DNA from: Salvia splendens
Lineage: Eukaryota > Streptophyta > Magnoliopsida > Lamiales > Lamiaceae
Direction: 5' to 3'
NCBI RefSeq assembly: GCF_004379255.2
Contig: NC_056032.1
Location: 33,205,322 to 33,269,321, forward strand
Length of the DNA stretch: 64,000 nucleotides
The position numbers were made by a program, and so were the translations under genes. Shown here in pieces: positions 23,448-35,349 of this stretch; the first letter of the stretch is position 1; each line of letters starts with the position of its first letter. The notes below the pieces were generated by a model. The model saw only the letters and a program-made list of their open reading frames with translations, searched no databases and was not told the DNA's origin.

Positions 23448-24083
23448 TAGGGCTAACTAAATATACCGAAATACCGCACTTATTGTACTAAAAAATACCG
23501 AATTTGCGGTAGACCGTAAGTTGCGGTACGGTATGATACTGTACCGATAGATTTCGGTACGGTAAAGGTATAGATTTTCCTATACCGCGGTATACCGCAA
23601 TATACCGCATTTACGATATTTGCTAAAAATTCGATATATATGTCGTATTTAAAATTTATATAAAAAATAGTTGATATGTTAAAATCCCTAACCCTACTTT
23701 CATATTTTAGTTCAACCGCTGCAACCCCAAACACACACACTCAGAGATGAAAATCAAGTCCACTGTATAGATTTGATTGTGGTGTAGTTTTAATCTTTTG
23801 GACATTATTTAAATAGGTGAAATTTTATTTTAAATATTTGGCTATAATAGAATTTTTTTGGTATGAAACACAAGTATTATGGTATGTCATACCTTATTTT
23901 GGTATACCGTACTCGCTATGCCATACCTTATTTCGGTATAACATATACATCATAGACAGTATGATAACGGTATCGGAAATAATCATACCGAATTTTTGGT
24001 GTACCGCAATGCGGTATAGCGAAAAATTCGGTAAGGTATAGGTATGACATTCTTGGTGCGAATACCGTACCGTGCCACCCCTA
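23448..24083. mobile_element. hAT-type MITE rich in taccg motifs
   Basis: The 636-bp element is flanked by identical 8-bp duplications GTTCACTC (23440-23447 and 24084-24091). Its ends are TAGGGCTAAC and, in reverse, TAGGGGTGGC, hAT-like but imperfect. Tens of copies of taccg/cggta occur near both ends, in both orientations, like transposase-binding subterminal repeats. It has no coding capacity; short frames inside are chance. Confidence 0.88.
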
Positions 24084-24091
24084 GTTCACTC

Positions 24092-24624
24092 TTAAATTTA
24101 ATTATGCTTTAACTTAAAAATGTGATTTCTCTTTTAATATTTAAGATGATATTAAATGAATTCATTGAAATTCCAAATCCAAAATTAATTCATATTGATT
24201 CAAATAAAAATTTAAACAGTTCAATACTTGAAAAAATTAATAATTCAACACGTAAAATTATTACAATTTAATACCTAAAAATTGAAATTAAGACACAACA
24301 ATATTTACTTTATTCATTATTCAAAACCTAAAAGTTGAATACTCCAATACCTTACAATTTAAAAAATTCAATATCTAAAGAAATTCAAAACCTAAAAAAA
24401 TCAACAATTCAGTACCTAAACACAAAAAAATACAAACCAACAATTAATATCCAAAAAACAACAATATTCAAAGCGAACAAACCAACCAATTAGTAACAAA
24501 AAATAAAATATGCTCATACACTTTTATAGTTTAATAGACAAAATAATCATCTTATCATTATCCAATTAAATTCTAATTTAGGGACCTAAAGTTCACTCAA
24601 ACTAAAACAATACTCCCACAAAGC
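24092..24624. other. Upstream region of the ILR1-like gene
   Basis: AT-rich, with a loose repeated phrase (variants of attcaatacctaaaa, about 24220-24440). No clear TATA box or transposon end was found. Confidence 0.5.
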
Positions 24625-26460
24625 ATGGGGATTTTGAGATATAAGCTGTTTTATTCGGAAATGAGGTGGTTGATTTCCTTCGCTCTCTTAGGCCTTGTCT
24701 CGATCTGCTGTGATGGAGTTTGGGCTGTGGGAACTGAGTCGCTCACTCGGGAGCTATTGGAATCGGCGAGGGATGCGGAGTTCTTCGCGTGGTTGAAATC
24801 GGTTAGGCGGAGACTCCACGAGTATCCGGAACTCGCATTTCAAGAGAACCGAACGAGTCAACTCATTCGAACTGAGCTCGACTCGCTAGGTATTCGCTAT
24901 GAGTGGCCTTTCGCTGAAACCGGCGTCGTCGCCACTATTGGCTCCGGTGCTAGCCCCTGCTTCGCTCTTAGAGCTGACATGGACGCCCTTCCTATTCAGG
25001 TCTCTTTCTAATTAGACATTTGGCGAAACTTGTATTGATAAATTCAAAGAATTCGTTGATTGATTTGTTTTTGATCATTTGGTCATTGCTCGTTCTCAAC
25101 ATCAAAATTTAAACTAAGCAGTGAGCAGAGTGTTGGAAACTCCGTTAACTTGTTGAATTGGAAACCTAATCGGAAATAAATTGGTTTCATGCTTCCAATA
25201 GCTGTGAAATGTGCAACCCTTGCAAATTTAGGCGTATGATATTGATTCACAATCTCTACGAATAGGAATTAGTGGAATGGGAGCACAAGAGCAAAATTGA
25301 TGGCAAAATGCACGCCTGTGGTCACGATGCTCATGTCACAATGTTGCTCGGAGCAGCTAAATTGTTGCAGATAAACCACCGTAAATTGAAGGTAAATTAA
25401 TGTTATTGGCATTGTTGTGTTTTTTGTTTCAGGTTGGTTTTAATTTGGGAAAATTTGTATGTGGGAAAGGGCACCATTAAACTTGTTTTTCAACCTGGGG
25501 AAGAAGGTCATGCTGGTGCCTACCATATGATAGAGCAAGGAGCTTTAGACGGAGTCGAAGCCATTTTTGGCTTACACGTTGATCCTAGTTTGCCAACTGG
25601 TGCTGTCAGCTCCAAACCTGGTCCGATGCTTGCTGGCTCAGGCCGGTTTTCTGTTGTCATTCGTGGGAAAGGTGGGCATGCAGCAAGTCCCCATAACGCT
25701 AGAGATCCGATTCTTGCTCTTTCTATGGTGGTTCTTGCACTCCAACATATTGTTTCGCGGGAGACTGATCCTCTTGAGCCAAGAGTAATGCCTCTTTGGC
25801 CTTTGCTAAGCATTTTGAAGCATACTTGCTGTGTGAAATCTGTAATGCAGTGCTGTAACTGTGATTTAGGTAGTCTCGATTGGATATGTACGAGGCGGCT
25901 CAGCAATTAATGTTATACCCGAGACCATTGAGTTTGGTGGAACTTTCCGGTTCTTAGATCCTAAAAGCCATTCGTACCTTAAGCAAAGGATTAAAGAGGT
26001 ATTTTCTCTTGAGATATAAAGTGAGCAAGAGAGATTTTGGTAGATTCGGGCTTATAATGGTGTACCCGGTTCTTGTGACTAACAGGTGATAGAAGCTCAA
26101 GCAGCAGTCCATCAATGTAGTGCTGTGGTTGATTTCATGGAGGAGAAGCTGATACCGTACCCTGCAACCATCAATGATCCTGTTATGTACGAGCATGCTA
26201 AAAGGGTGGGAGAGAGCTTGCTCGGGGAGCACGGTGTGCAGCTCAAACCGATGATAATGGGAGCCGAGGACTTCAGCTTCTACGCAGAGAAGATACCTGC
26301 AGCATTCTTCATGATTGGAGTGAGAAACGAAAGCATGCAGTCAATCAAAGGCTTGCACTCGCCCCACTTCATATTAGACGAGGGTGCTCTCTCTCTGGGT
26401 GCGTCTCTTCATGCTGCAGTTGCTATGGCATACTTGGATGACCATGCTCGGACTCGTTAG
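24625..26460 (+). CDS. ILR1-like: IAA-amino acid hydrolase, ILR1-like (M20 peptidase family)
   Basis: Five exons, all joined in phase 0: 24625-24999, 25266-25391, 25470-25784, 25870-25998, 26086-26460, with GT-AG introns, giving 439 residues. The family releases free auxin (or jasmonate) from amino-acid conjugates, normally in the ER lumen. Residues 1-34 look like a signal peptide ([15 protein letters not shown]). The metal site is complete: H141, C143 and H145 in MHACGHDAH, the EE pair 178-179 in FQPGEEG, H203 in FGLHVDP, and [11 protein letters not shown] near 374-384. The GGHAASPH segment belongs to the dimerisation domain. The C-terminus is HARTR with no HDEL- or KDEL-like retention signal, unlike many family members. 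No disrupting mutation was seen, so it is probably functional. Exact orthology within the ILR1/ILL group cannot be fixed here. Confidence 0.94.
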
Positions 26461-27810
26461 GTGTGCAGTCGTTTTCAGCTGAAGGAATAGTCAGGACTGA
26501 ATAACACTAGTTGTTTAAGTGTTTGGGGTAAATGTTCAAGTGTGTGATTTATACGTTTTTGCAATTTAAGGACGTTGGATTTGCGTTTTAACATATATGA
26601 TTCAAACATATGTAGTTACGTGTTACTTATAAACAGTTCCTGTTCTGTGTAATGTGAATAGACTATTGAAATGAAATTTGATGAAATGTGCCAACAGAAG
26701 GTGGAAAATAGGTAACTGAAAAATGAGTTTTTACAGTAACCTCACCTTTATAAATGAATTTTTTCACCTTTATATAGGTAGGGGTTGATTAAAACAAAAA
26801 GTAGAATATGAGAATATTACATTCAGGTCTTGGGTAGTGTTAAAGTGTAAATAGCACCTAATTAGTTACCATTAGATTTTAAAATAAATGGACAAGATTT
26901 AAGCTATTGGATATTAATGTATATAGCACACAAAATATCAACAAAGGGATAGAAGTAGAATCATCAATCTATTTAAATATAGAAATTTTTGTAGATGTCG
27001 TGATGTCAACATAATATATTAAAAAATCAACATTGTCATATTATAGTTGATATATTGATATTAAAGTCCTTATTAAAATATACTACTAAAACTCAGATAA
27101 AAGTTATCCAATTTCATTCTCCGATCATCATCCGAATAGATGCAATTAGAATTTTATTTAAATTCATATAAATTATTTTTAATTAGATATAGTTTAGTGG
27201 AAAAATAATTTAAATCGAGAATGTTATCTGAATTTAATGTTAGGTGGAGTTTTAGTTAATTTTAAACTACCATCTACTATACTATAATAATAACATTGTT
27301 ACCCTTTTTAATTGATTTAAGAATTTTAAAATTTAAAATATACTCTTAATACACTTGTTATTATTTTAACACTAGATTTCCGAATCTTAAAAATTATTTT
27401 TAGTTATTATTTGGGACCTAGTTATTTCTTGAATACATCCCTAGTATAATCTGAATACATTTGCCCTAAATTTAACTAAAAAACACACACACACAAAATA
27501 GTTGCCTTGATCATTCGAATTTAGAATCTGCTAACATTCAATAATGAATGGATTCGTTAATCTTCATAATCCATCCTGGCTAATTTTCTGGCAGCTTGAC
27601 CTACACAAGGTAAATAGTTTGATTATTGATAGTTTGATACATATACCCCATCATGTGATTTATGCATGAATCTGGTCTGTCTATACATGGACTGATGGAC
27701 ATATATGGAAATTAGTTATTGAGCTCATGTATCCTTAATAGGGCCTCTGAGAGCCCGATTGGTGGCCAATGAAAAAAAATTAGGCGAAGCCCATCTTCCA
27801 AATCTCTCCC
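26461..27810. other. 3' flank of the ILR1-like gene and AT-rich intergenic DNA
   Basis: About 1.35 kb with no recognisable gene or transposon end. It has a short CA run near 27480-27496. The first 200 bp probably include the 3' UTR. Confidence 0.6.
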
Positions 27811-27813
27811 TAA

Positions 27814-28154
27814 GAGCATCCACAATGGCGGCTAGCAGACCGGCTAGCCGATTCCCGGCGCTGACCGGTCCGCTGGCCGAACCATTGCAGGCGGCGAGCG
27901 GCAAATCGGTGAGTGCAAGCTGATTTTCGGGCGCTGGCCGATGCGCTCGCCGATCGGCTGGCCACCATTGCAGGCTCCCGATCGGCGAGCGATCGGCTAG
28001 GCTATGGCTAGGCTATTGCTTGTCCAGTTGCTTGTCCAGTTGCTTGTCCTGATGATGTGGCAGAAGGAGTTTTTAGTCCTGCTGATGTGACAGGAGGAGT
28101 TTGTCGCTAGGCTATTGCTGGGCTATGCCTGAACTATTTCTATTGGAGATGCTC
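27814..28154. mobile_element. PIF/Harbinger MITE
   Basis: The 341-bp element has ends GAGCATCCACAATGG and, in reverse, GAGCATCTCCAATAG, flanked by TAA on both sides (27811-27813, 28155-28157). Its left 170 bp match the right end of the 28216-29516 element in reverse, and its right 150 bp match that element's left end, so it is the same family in opposite orientation with all coding sequence lost. Confidence 0.88.
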
Positions 28155-28215
28155 TAAAAGCCAAGACTAATTTTACACGTATACACAACTCGTCACTCCA
28201 AGCTTCAGGAGTTTA

Positions 28216-29516
28216 GAGCATCCACAATAAGAATAGCTTAGCATAGCCCAGCCATAGCCTAGCCACAAACTTCTCCTGCCACATCATCAGCACTAAAAAT
28301 CCTCCTGCCACATCATCAAAACAAGCAAATAGCCCAGCAATAGCCCAGCAATAGCCTAGCCACATCACTCAAAATTATATAAAACAAATAATTAACAATC
28401 ACACAAAATACGGAATTAAATTTACGACACAGATACGAGAAAATTCAATTATATTATTAAAATTAAAAAAGTACATTAATTAAAAAAAATTACATTAATT
28501 TTAAAAAAAAGGTACATTAAAAAAATTACAAAATAAAGAAGGTACATTAAAAAAAATTACATAATTAAAAAAAACTAACGCCGTGCAGTCCTCCGCGCCC
28601 ACAACTCTTCAATTAAATCCTTTTGTAGTCGAATATGAGCATTCACTTGGCACATGTCGGCATGTGCTTGGAGGCGGCCGGCTTCATCGTGAGGTACCCC
28701 GCTTCGTACATTGGGGGCGGCCACGCCGTGGCTTGGACCTGCTTCATTATCGTCGTTCGCCCAACTAGTCAGTTGTACACCTTCATCTTCGACAATCATG
28801 TTGTGCATGATAATACATGTGTACATTATATCGGCAATGCAGTCGACATGCCACAAACGCGTTGGACCCCTAATTGCCGCCCATCGAGACTGGAGCACAC
28901 CAAATGCGCGCTCCACGTCCTTACGCGCCGACTCCTGCCGTTCCGCAAAGTAGGCCTTCCTCTTATCGGATGCGCATCTGATCGTCTTGACAAAGACGAG
29001 CCACCTAAGGTATATCCATCCGCCAAGTAGTAGCCCATATCATGCCGTTTGCCGTTGGCGACAAAACTGATGGCCGGACCGACGCCCTGGCATTGCTCGT
29101 TGAAAAGGGGCGACGAGTTGAGGACGTTGAGGTCGTAGTTCGACCCGGCTACACCAAAATATGCATGCCAAATCCACAGCCGATAATCAGTTATGGCCTT
29201 GAGGATCATTTCGCGTTGTTGCTCTTGTACAAAAATTAAGATAGAGAGAATACTCGTTTTAACAAGCGGTGCAAATGAAAATGACGCGCAAATCGCGTAT
29301 ATATAGTGTTTCGAAAATTAAATAAAAAAAATCCGCTCGCCGATCGATCGCCGATCCGAAGCCTGCAATGGCGGCCAGCGCATCGGCGAGCGCATCGGCC
29401 AGCGCTCGCTGATTTTTTCGCCGAAATTCGGCTAGCCGGTTACAATAGTTCGGCGAGCGGACCGGCTAGCGCCGGGGATCGGCTTGCCGGTCCGCTCGCC
29501 CCCATTGTGGATGCTC
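28216..29516 (-). mobile_element. Internally deleted PIF/Harbinger element
   Basis: The ends GAGCATCCACAATAAG and, in reverse, GAGCATCCACAATGGG are flanked by TTA on both sides (28213-28215, 29517-29519). The 1301-bp element keeps its GC-rich subterminal region and the 3' half of a transposase gene. It lies 61 bp from a MITE of the same family in inverted orientation. Confidence 0.9.
28575..29240 (-). pseudogene. Harbinger transposase, N-terminal half deleted and frameshifted
   Basis: The remnant starts abruptly at MILKAITDYRLWIWHAYFG, which corresponds to about residue 212 of the intact transposase at 21082-22338, and continues through GSNYDLNVL and DMGYYLADGY. It then changes frame near 28950-28990 and ends with MERAFGVLQSRW, IIMHNMIVEDE and an acidic C-terminus. 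The first catalytic Asp is deleted, so it is inactive. It is clearly a different subfamily from the intact copy. Confidence 0.87.
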
Positions 29517-29519
29517 TTA

Positions 29520-30575
29520 GGAATTCAATTTCCTTAATGTTCAGTCACCGCACAACCTTGAATGCTTCAATTTTGCCCAAAGGTGCGTAATTTAGTTTTT
29601 TTTTTCATATGATTGTAAACGGTGAAGTCCGATTTTTTCTTGTATATTTGGGTTTTGCATGAACTTTTTTTTTGGTATTAGCGTTTTTTGCTTGGTAATG
29701 AGATTGTTATATATTGTGGTTTTAGCAGCAATTTAGCTGATTGTTCCATTTGATGGCTTTTCCTTTATGTAATCACACTTTAGGGTAGTTCTAAAGATTT
29801 AATTTTTCTTGAAATTTATAGTTATGTGTGTAGAAATTTGTTATAATCCTGAAAAGGATCAGGATTTGGGTCTTGATAACATTTTGCAATTTTAACAAAG
29901 AGTGTCCGTGTACGGCTCTGTAATGTGTTACTATTACTTACTAGAATTGTTATGTTGCTTGCATTTTTGTTCAACTTTATTTTGTTCTTCAGTTCTGATA
30001 CAATTAATTATCTGGATTTGGATATTTTCCTCACCGGTAAAAGATTCCGTCTTTAGTTGGCAGCACTTTTCATGACATATTAGTAATTTTGATTGCCCAA
30101 GATTGTTCATTCTCTTTAGTGCCTCAAAGGCCATAGAATCTTGTCTGTATCTTTCCTCTTCGATAAACATGGTATGCTTGTTATTTGGTTCGTTATTGGT
30201 AGGTTTTGTTATTGGAGTGTATTATGTTTTCTTGTGATTATGTTTTGAATTGATTAGTAATGAAGATGTAGTTTCGCTATGCATTTTCCTAGTTATGCTT
30301 ATGTTTGTTGCTTCAACAAAGGAATGCTTGCTGTTGAAATTGAGGAGAATGGTTTTTTAATTGCTTTCTGGAGATAACTTGCTGTAATGTAAGGTATTTC
30401 AAAGCAGTGATCTCGACTACTCTGGGTTGAAAATGCTCTTTATCGGGTTCTGTTACTCTCTCGTCTCAATTGTTTTTATGACATAGCAAGAATTTGCAGG
30501 TCACATGTGCCCCTGTGGACTACGAAACGTCTGTGTTTATGTAGATATGGTTTTGGTCCTTGCTGGTTATCCCAC
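29520..30575. other. Upstream region of the UPF0496 gene
   Basis: About 1 kb of AT-rich DNA with no supported gene; it may hold a 5' UTR intron. An antisense open frame at 29934-30170 has no recognisable family. Confidence 0.45.
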
Positions 30576-31780
30576 ATGACAGGTGAAGAAACATCAATAT
30601 CCTATCCGAAGCCTCCCTCTCCTTTATCAACAAACAGATGTATATCAGCCCCTGCTTCACAAGGTAAGCTTCTGAAGATCGAGAACTGTTATTTCAGCCC
30701 AGGATTATGTAAACTAATGCAGTGTATTCTGCAGATAATACGCCGACATCAAGTGTCCACCTCTCTCCTACTGTTAACCTTTCTCGAGAATACTACCTTG
30801 CGGTTCAAACCAGTTCTTATAGTGAGATCTGAAGAAAATTCTACAGTGGTCCTCTCGACCAAAGTGTAGGACGTGTGGATGTCTTTGAGGAGCCTCAGCT
30901 GTTGGAACATATTCTTCGACCAAGCCGTGAGTGTCTTCAGGAGGCACTCTCACTTATTAAGCCTAACTCTCTTACTCATCTTGCTGCAACCTACTTTGAG
31001 CATAGTGAGCACAGTTCCAGTCTATACCTTCTTCTCTATCAGAGGATCCGTAATACTCGACTCCTCTACACCCCTATGCATAACCTTCTCGATGAACTTC
31101 CAGTAGAGATCCACTCTGACTACTATTCGCTCTCTCCTTCCCAATGTGATTTAGCATTTAACGTGTTTCTCCAATTTGACTGAGCTGAGAATCCCTTCAT
31201 ATCCCCCCGACTCACAAAGCTTCACTAATACGCGTCAGCGCTTGACCCAGCTCAGAGAAGAGCTCGATCATCATCTCAAAAAGTCACAATCGAGACTTCA
31301 CCTAATACGTCGCTGCTCAAGAGGGTCTGCGATTTGCTTGATAGCTGCCATTGTGGGTGTGGTTATGTCAGCGGTGGCTATAGCTACTCATGCTCTCGTT
31401 GCCCTTGTCGCATGCCCCATATGTCATGCCATTCTCCTTTCAAATATGACTAAGAAAGAAAATATCCATCTAGCTCAGCTTGATGTTGCTGCCAAGGGTG
31501 CTTATGTCCTTCGCAACGATCTAGACACCATTGATCGCCTGGTAGCCCCCGTCTGTGTGCAGCAGTTGAAAACGACAAACTTCTTATTCATCTTGGGCTA
31601 GAGAGACGAAAAGACAAGTATAGCCTTCAAGAGATACTAAAGCAGCTCCAAAGAAACCGCCCTAATTTTGTCCAACAGCTTGTGGATCTGGAGGAGCATT
31701 TGTTCTTGTGTTTTGCTGCTATCAATCGGGCCCGATTGCTTCTGCTCCAAGAGATTCAAATGCACCAAAACCCTGCCTGA
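30576..31780 (+). pseudogene. UPF0496 (DUF677, At3g49070-like) protein gene, broken
   Basis: Exon 1 probably starts at the ATG at 30576 (MTGEETSISYP) and ends at the donor 30663/30664. Exon 2 runs from 30735 to the TGA at 31778-31780 and joins in frame (SQDNTPTSSVHLSP). The product shows family features: HILRPSRECLQEAL, HLAATYFEHSE, IRNTRLLYTPMH, a hydrophobic hairpin (AICLIAAIVGVVMSAVAIA) and a C-terminal helix region ending NRARLLLLQEIQ. Four lesions disrupt it: TGA at 30830-30832, TGA at 31181-31183, a one-base shift near 31200 and another near 31548, the last two in C-runs. The molecular role of the family is poorly known. Sequencing error in the homopolymers could explain the two shifts but not the two stops. 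Confidence 0.8.
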
Positions 31781-32038
31781 TTACGGCCAGATGAAGTAAG
31801 CTGTATATAGCTTGCAGAAGTTATTACGTATTCAGTTTGATTCTTTCTTTTGCTGCTACTAATTAGTAAAAACATCTTAACATATGAATAGTGCATCTAT
31901 TATCAAGAGAATCAATGAATGGGGAACTGGTGATTTAGAAATAGAAAACTTTTCCATGTTGAATGATTTGCTACATTTATGTTATAAGTCTGCAAAAGAT
32001 ATCACAAGTCTAATATGAATGTGAATTTTATTTCATTT
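31781..32038. other. 3' flank of the UPF0496 gene up to the Copia-3 insertion
   Basis: Non-coding. It ends with CATTT (32034-32038), which is repeated at 53952-53956 as the target duplication of Copia-3. Confidence 0.7.
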
Positions 32039-32102
32039 TGTTAACTCCTTGGAATCTAAATTTGGAATATTGAGAGAGAATTGAGATTCCAAAGAGTTAA
32101 CA
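32039..32102. repeat. Inverted LTR-end hairpin in place of the Copia-3 5' LTR
   Basis: Bases 32039-32079 are a near-perfect reverse complement of the last 41 bp of the 3' LTR (ending at 53951). Bases 32080-32102 are that LTR's terminal 23 bp in normal orientation (GATTCCAAAGAGTTAACA). The two arms fold back. The CATTT duplication abuts the inverted arm, so the hairpin is the true left end of the integrated element. Confidence 0.8.
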
Positions 32103-33399
32103 ATTGGCGTCGTCTGTGGGAAGCACAAGCAATCGGATCGAATTGCGGCTTGATCTTTGGAATCGAATCCGCGGTAAAGATTGCGGCGAGGTTGGAAGCG
32201 GAGAAGTTCACCGGCAAAAACGACTTCGGTCTATGGCGGATGAAGATGCGCGCGATACTCATTCAACAAGAGCTATATCGGCCGCGCTTGATGAAGAGAA
32301 AGAGGAAGCTGAGACCGATCTTGATGAGAAGGCGGTTATCAAGCGAGCTGATATTCTGGCCAGAGCTCACAGCGTGGTGGTTCTGTGCTTGAGCGATAAA
32401 GTGCTCAGAGAGGTCGCGAAGGAGAAGACGGCGGCCGGAATTCTCAAGAAACTGGAGAACTTATATCTTACAAAGTCCCTAGCCAATCGATTGTATATGA
32501 AGAAGAGACTCTATTCTTATAAGTTCTTGGAAGAGAAGGCAGTAATGGAGCAGCTTGACGGCTTCAATAAAGCGATTGATGATCTTGAAAACATCGATGT
32601 AACAATTGGCGATGAAGATAAGGTAATACTTCTACTCAACGCTCTCCCTAAATACTATGATCAACTAAGAGATGCCATCATGTATGGAAGGGAGGGGTCA
32701 ATCATACTCTTGGAAGTTCAATCTGCTTTGAGAGCTAAAGAGTTGCAATCCTCTTGAGTGAAGCATGTGGATTCTGCATTTGAGAACCTAAATATCAGAG
32801 GATCAAAGGGCAAGAAACTGTTCAAGAAGAAGTTTGAACCAGCCAAGCAGTCTTGGAATGATAAGAAATAGAGTAGGGTGTGTTATTGGTGTAATAAGCC
32901 TGGCCACCTCAAGAAAGATTGTTTTGGCTGGAAGAAAAACAAGCTACACAAGGCAATCAAGGTGCAAGCACCTCTGACTGTGTTGAGTCAAATGATGCAG
33001 TGGAGGTCTTGAATGTAATGGAGACAATTGATGGTGCTTCTTGGATAATGGACAGTGGTTGCAGCTTCCATATCTGCCCCAACCATGATTGGTTCGAAAG
33101 CCTACTGGATTTCAACTGGCACTGTCACCCTTGGTAACAATCAAGTGTGTAGTGTGAAGGACATAGGGTCAATAAGACTCAAGATGCAGGATCAGTCAAT
33201 CAAGATTCTCAGTGATGTTAGGTTCATACCAGAGGTCAAAAGGAACCTGCTATCTTTGGGATCATTGGATCAAAAGGGCTACTCATTCTTGTCCAGGGAA
33301 GGAAAGATGCAAGTCTAGAAAGGGAATGATGTGATTATGACAGCTGAGAGCAGAGGAAGCTTATACTATCTCTATGCTTCAGTAATCAAGATTCAGAGA
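32103..33399 (+). pseudogene. Copia-3 gag and protease
   Basis: Gag starts with KFTGKNDFGLWRMKMRAIL in one frame, shifts near 32270 and continues (LCLSDKVLREVAKEKTA, LLNALPKYYDQLRDA) to a TGA at 32755-32757 and a TAG at 32868-32870. The knuckle CYWCNKPGHLKKDC follows. Protease (SWIMDSGCSFHICPNHDWFE) is in a shifted frame, with a further shift near 33110 before LKMQDQSIKILSDV. The frame ends at the gypsy junction. Multiple lesions. Confidence 0.85.
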
Positions 33400-34471
33400 T
33401 GTGGCACCTCAACCCCTCTGACGTATACTCTTTTAATAAATAAATCCATTAACATAAAAGCAATCAATACACGTGTCTAATTCATAGAACACTCATATTA
33501 TATAAGTTCAAGCAAACACTTATCCGATATATATTTCAAAATATCCTGTAAAGTAGTGGAACCCTCTCACCACTCTATATACTATACATTTATCTACATG
33601 CAAAATGATGAGGAGGAGAAGGTTACCAATATGCGTCAGCGGCCGAACCTGATAACACGTGGAGTTCCTATGACCCACGTCAGTCAAAACTTTACTGCTA
33701 TCTTATTCCTGAAAAATTTAGTGGTTTATATGAGCCACAACTCAGTATATATAAATTTCCACCTTTAATCTCACATGATACAAACATCAAGCATATTTTT
33801 TTATCAATACATATAATCAGAAACAATATATAACATAATTTAAAAACAAACCATTTCATATTCATATGCATATGCCACTCTATTAATTTTTTATTCTGTA
33901 ACAGTCAAGCCCGGTATCTGCCCGAGATTCCTTTATGACGCGAAGGTCTCTCTGTAATTGAACTCATAGGTCCCTTTGTATTTGAACCAAAGGTCCCTCT
34001 GTAATTGGACTCATAGGTCCTCTGTATTTGACCCGAAGGCCTCTCTGTTATTGGACTTGTAGGTCACTCTAAAATTTCAGATCCAGTACAAGGTTGTCAC
34101 AGATCCTCTTTAATCACATGATTCATGTACTTTCAATACCATATGTAAAGCATCAATTACATATTTTTTTATCATATAATTCATTTACAGCATCATATCC
34201 ATTGCACCAATCACATATCCATATCATATTCCACCATTTATATCAAATAATTCATAATCATATCAATTTCACAATATATAATCCAATAATTCACTCCAAT
34301 TCAACATATAAAAATCAACCAAATCACACATGTAAAACTAAAAGTGTGATTTATACACACCTCAAAATAGGTAGATAAACTAGTTGAACACCGATTCCGT
34401 CTCCTGAACTACGACCTTCAATTCTATTTTTTTTCTTTCGTATTTTTCTGCTCCCTTTCAAACCTAAGCTC

Positions 34472-34558
<87 letters not shown>

Positions 34559-35221
34559 ATTGTATTCAAATCCTTTTCTCCTTATTAATCCAATCTCCTT
34601 CTTAATCACATCCGTGGATTTATAGTGATCTGATGGTTTAAATCTTTGGCTGAAATTATTTAATTTTCTTAATTTTTAACGTGTAAAGGGCATAATAGAG
34701 ATTAAAAATTGGAGTTAGTTATGGAATGCTCCATGATTTCAGCCGTGGAGGATTTGTGCAGTTTCTCAAAATATTTTCTGCAGATTCTGCTGAATTCTTT
34801 CTCCATTAGTTCGGGTTTAATTTTGCTTGAATCACACATCATCTTCCCGATTTCATTCGCGATTCTCCGTGTCCACGTTTCCTGCTCGCTTCTGGGGTAG
34901 GTTTCCCTATCTCTCGCTGCTGTGGACGCTGAGTTTTTGTCTTTGATTTAATCGATATGAATATGATTTTCAATTGCAAAAAGTTGTTCACCAGTAGTCT
35001 CTCGACTCTGTTAATTATGTATATTTATGTTTGTAATTCATCTTCATCTGATCAGTCGCAGGGGATTAGAAGCTGACAAAAATATTCTCTTGTCTCCTCG
35101 ACGAACAGGTCTGTCTGATGACTAAGTACTCTACCCGCTGTTTATTGTTTTCGCCCATGGTTATTGATTTCGATGTTTTCATTTTTTTTGGAAAATAAGT
35201 CGCATTACCAAATATGTGTAG

Positions 35222-35349
35222 ATCATGAAATTCGAGACCTTCGCTGCCTTCGGAACTGTGCTCTCTTGCAAGATCGCAGTCGATCACAACGAGAACTCGA
35301 GGGGCTATGGCTTCGTGCAGTTCGACAAGGAGGAAGCCGCGCAAAACGT
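35222..35349 (+). pseudogene. Captured RRM fragment of a poly(A)-binding protein gene
   Basis: About 40 codons read [15 protein letters not shown] then [16 protein letters not shown], closely matching the second RRM of plant PABPs, including the RNP1 segment (RGYGFVQF). It begins after an AG that could be the original splice acceptor and ends abruptly in element DNA. It has no start of its own and no other PABP exon. Confidence 0.8.

Noticed and set aside
23480..24041. Two short frames inside the hAT MITE
   Set aside because: Chance frames in taccg-repeat sequence, without a family and on opposite strands.
29934..30170. 78-codon antisense frame upstream of the UPF0496 gene
   Set aside because: No family, no neighbouring exons and no promoter evidence; possibly chance.
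34424..34609. Open frames rich in Tyr-Ile at TA tracts (also near 40150, 46537 and 49307)
   Set aside because: Translation of (TA)n microsatellites; no gene.
34709..34900. 63-codon frame in E1 as a third captured gene
   Set aside because: It ends at a possible splice donor, but I recognise no family, so it is not claimed.
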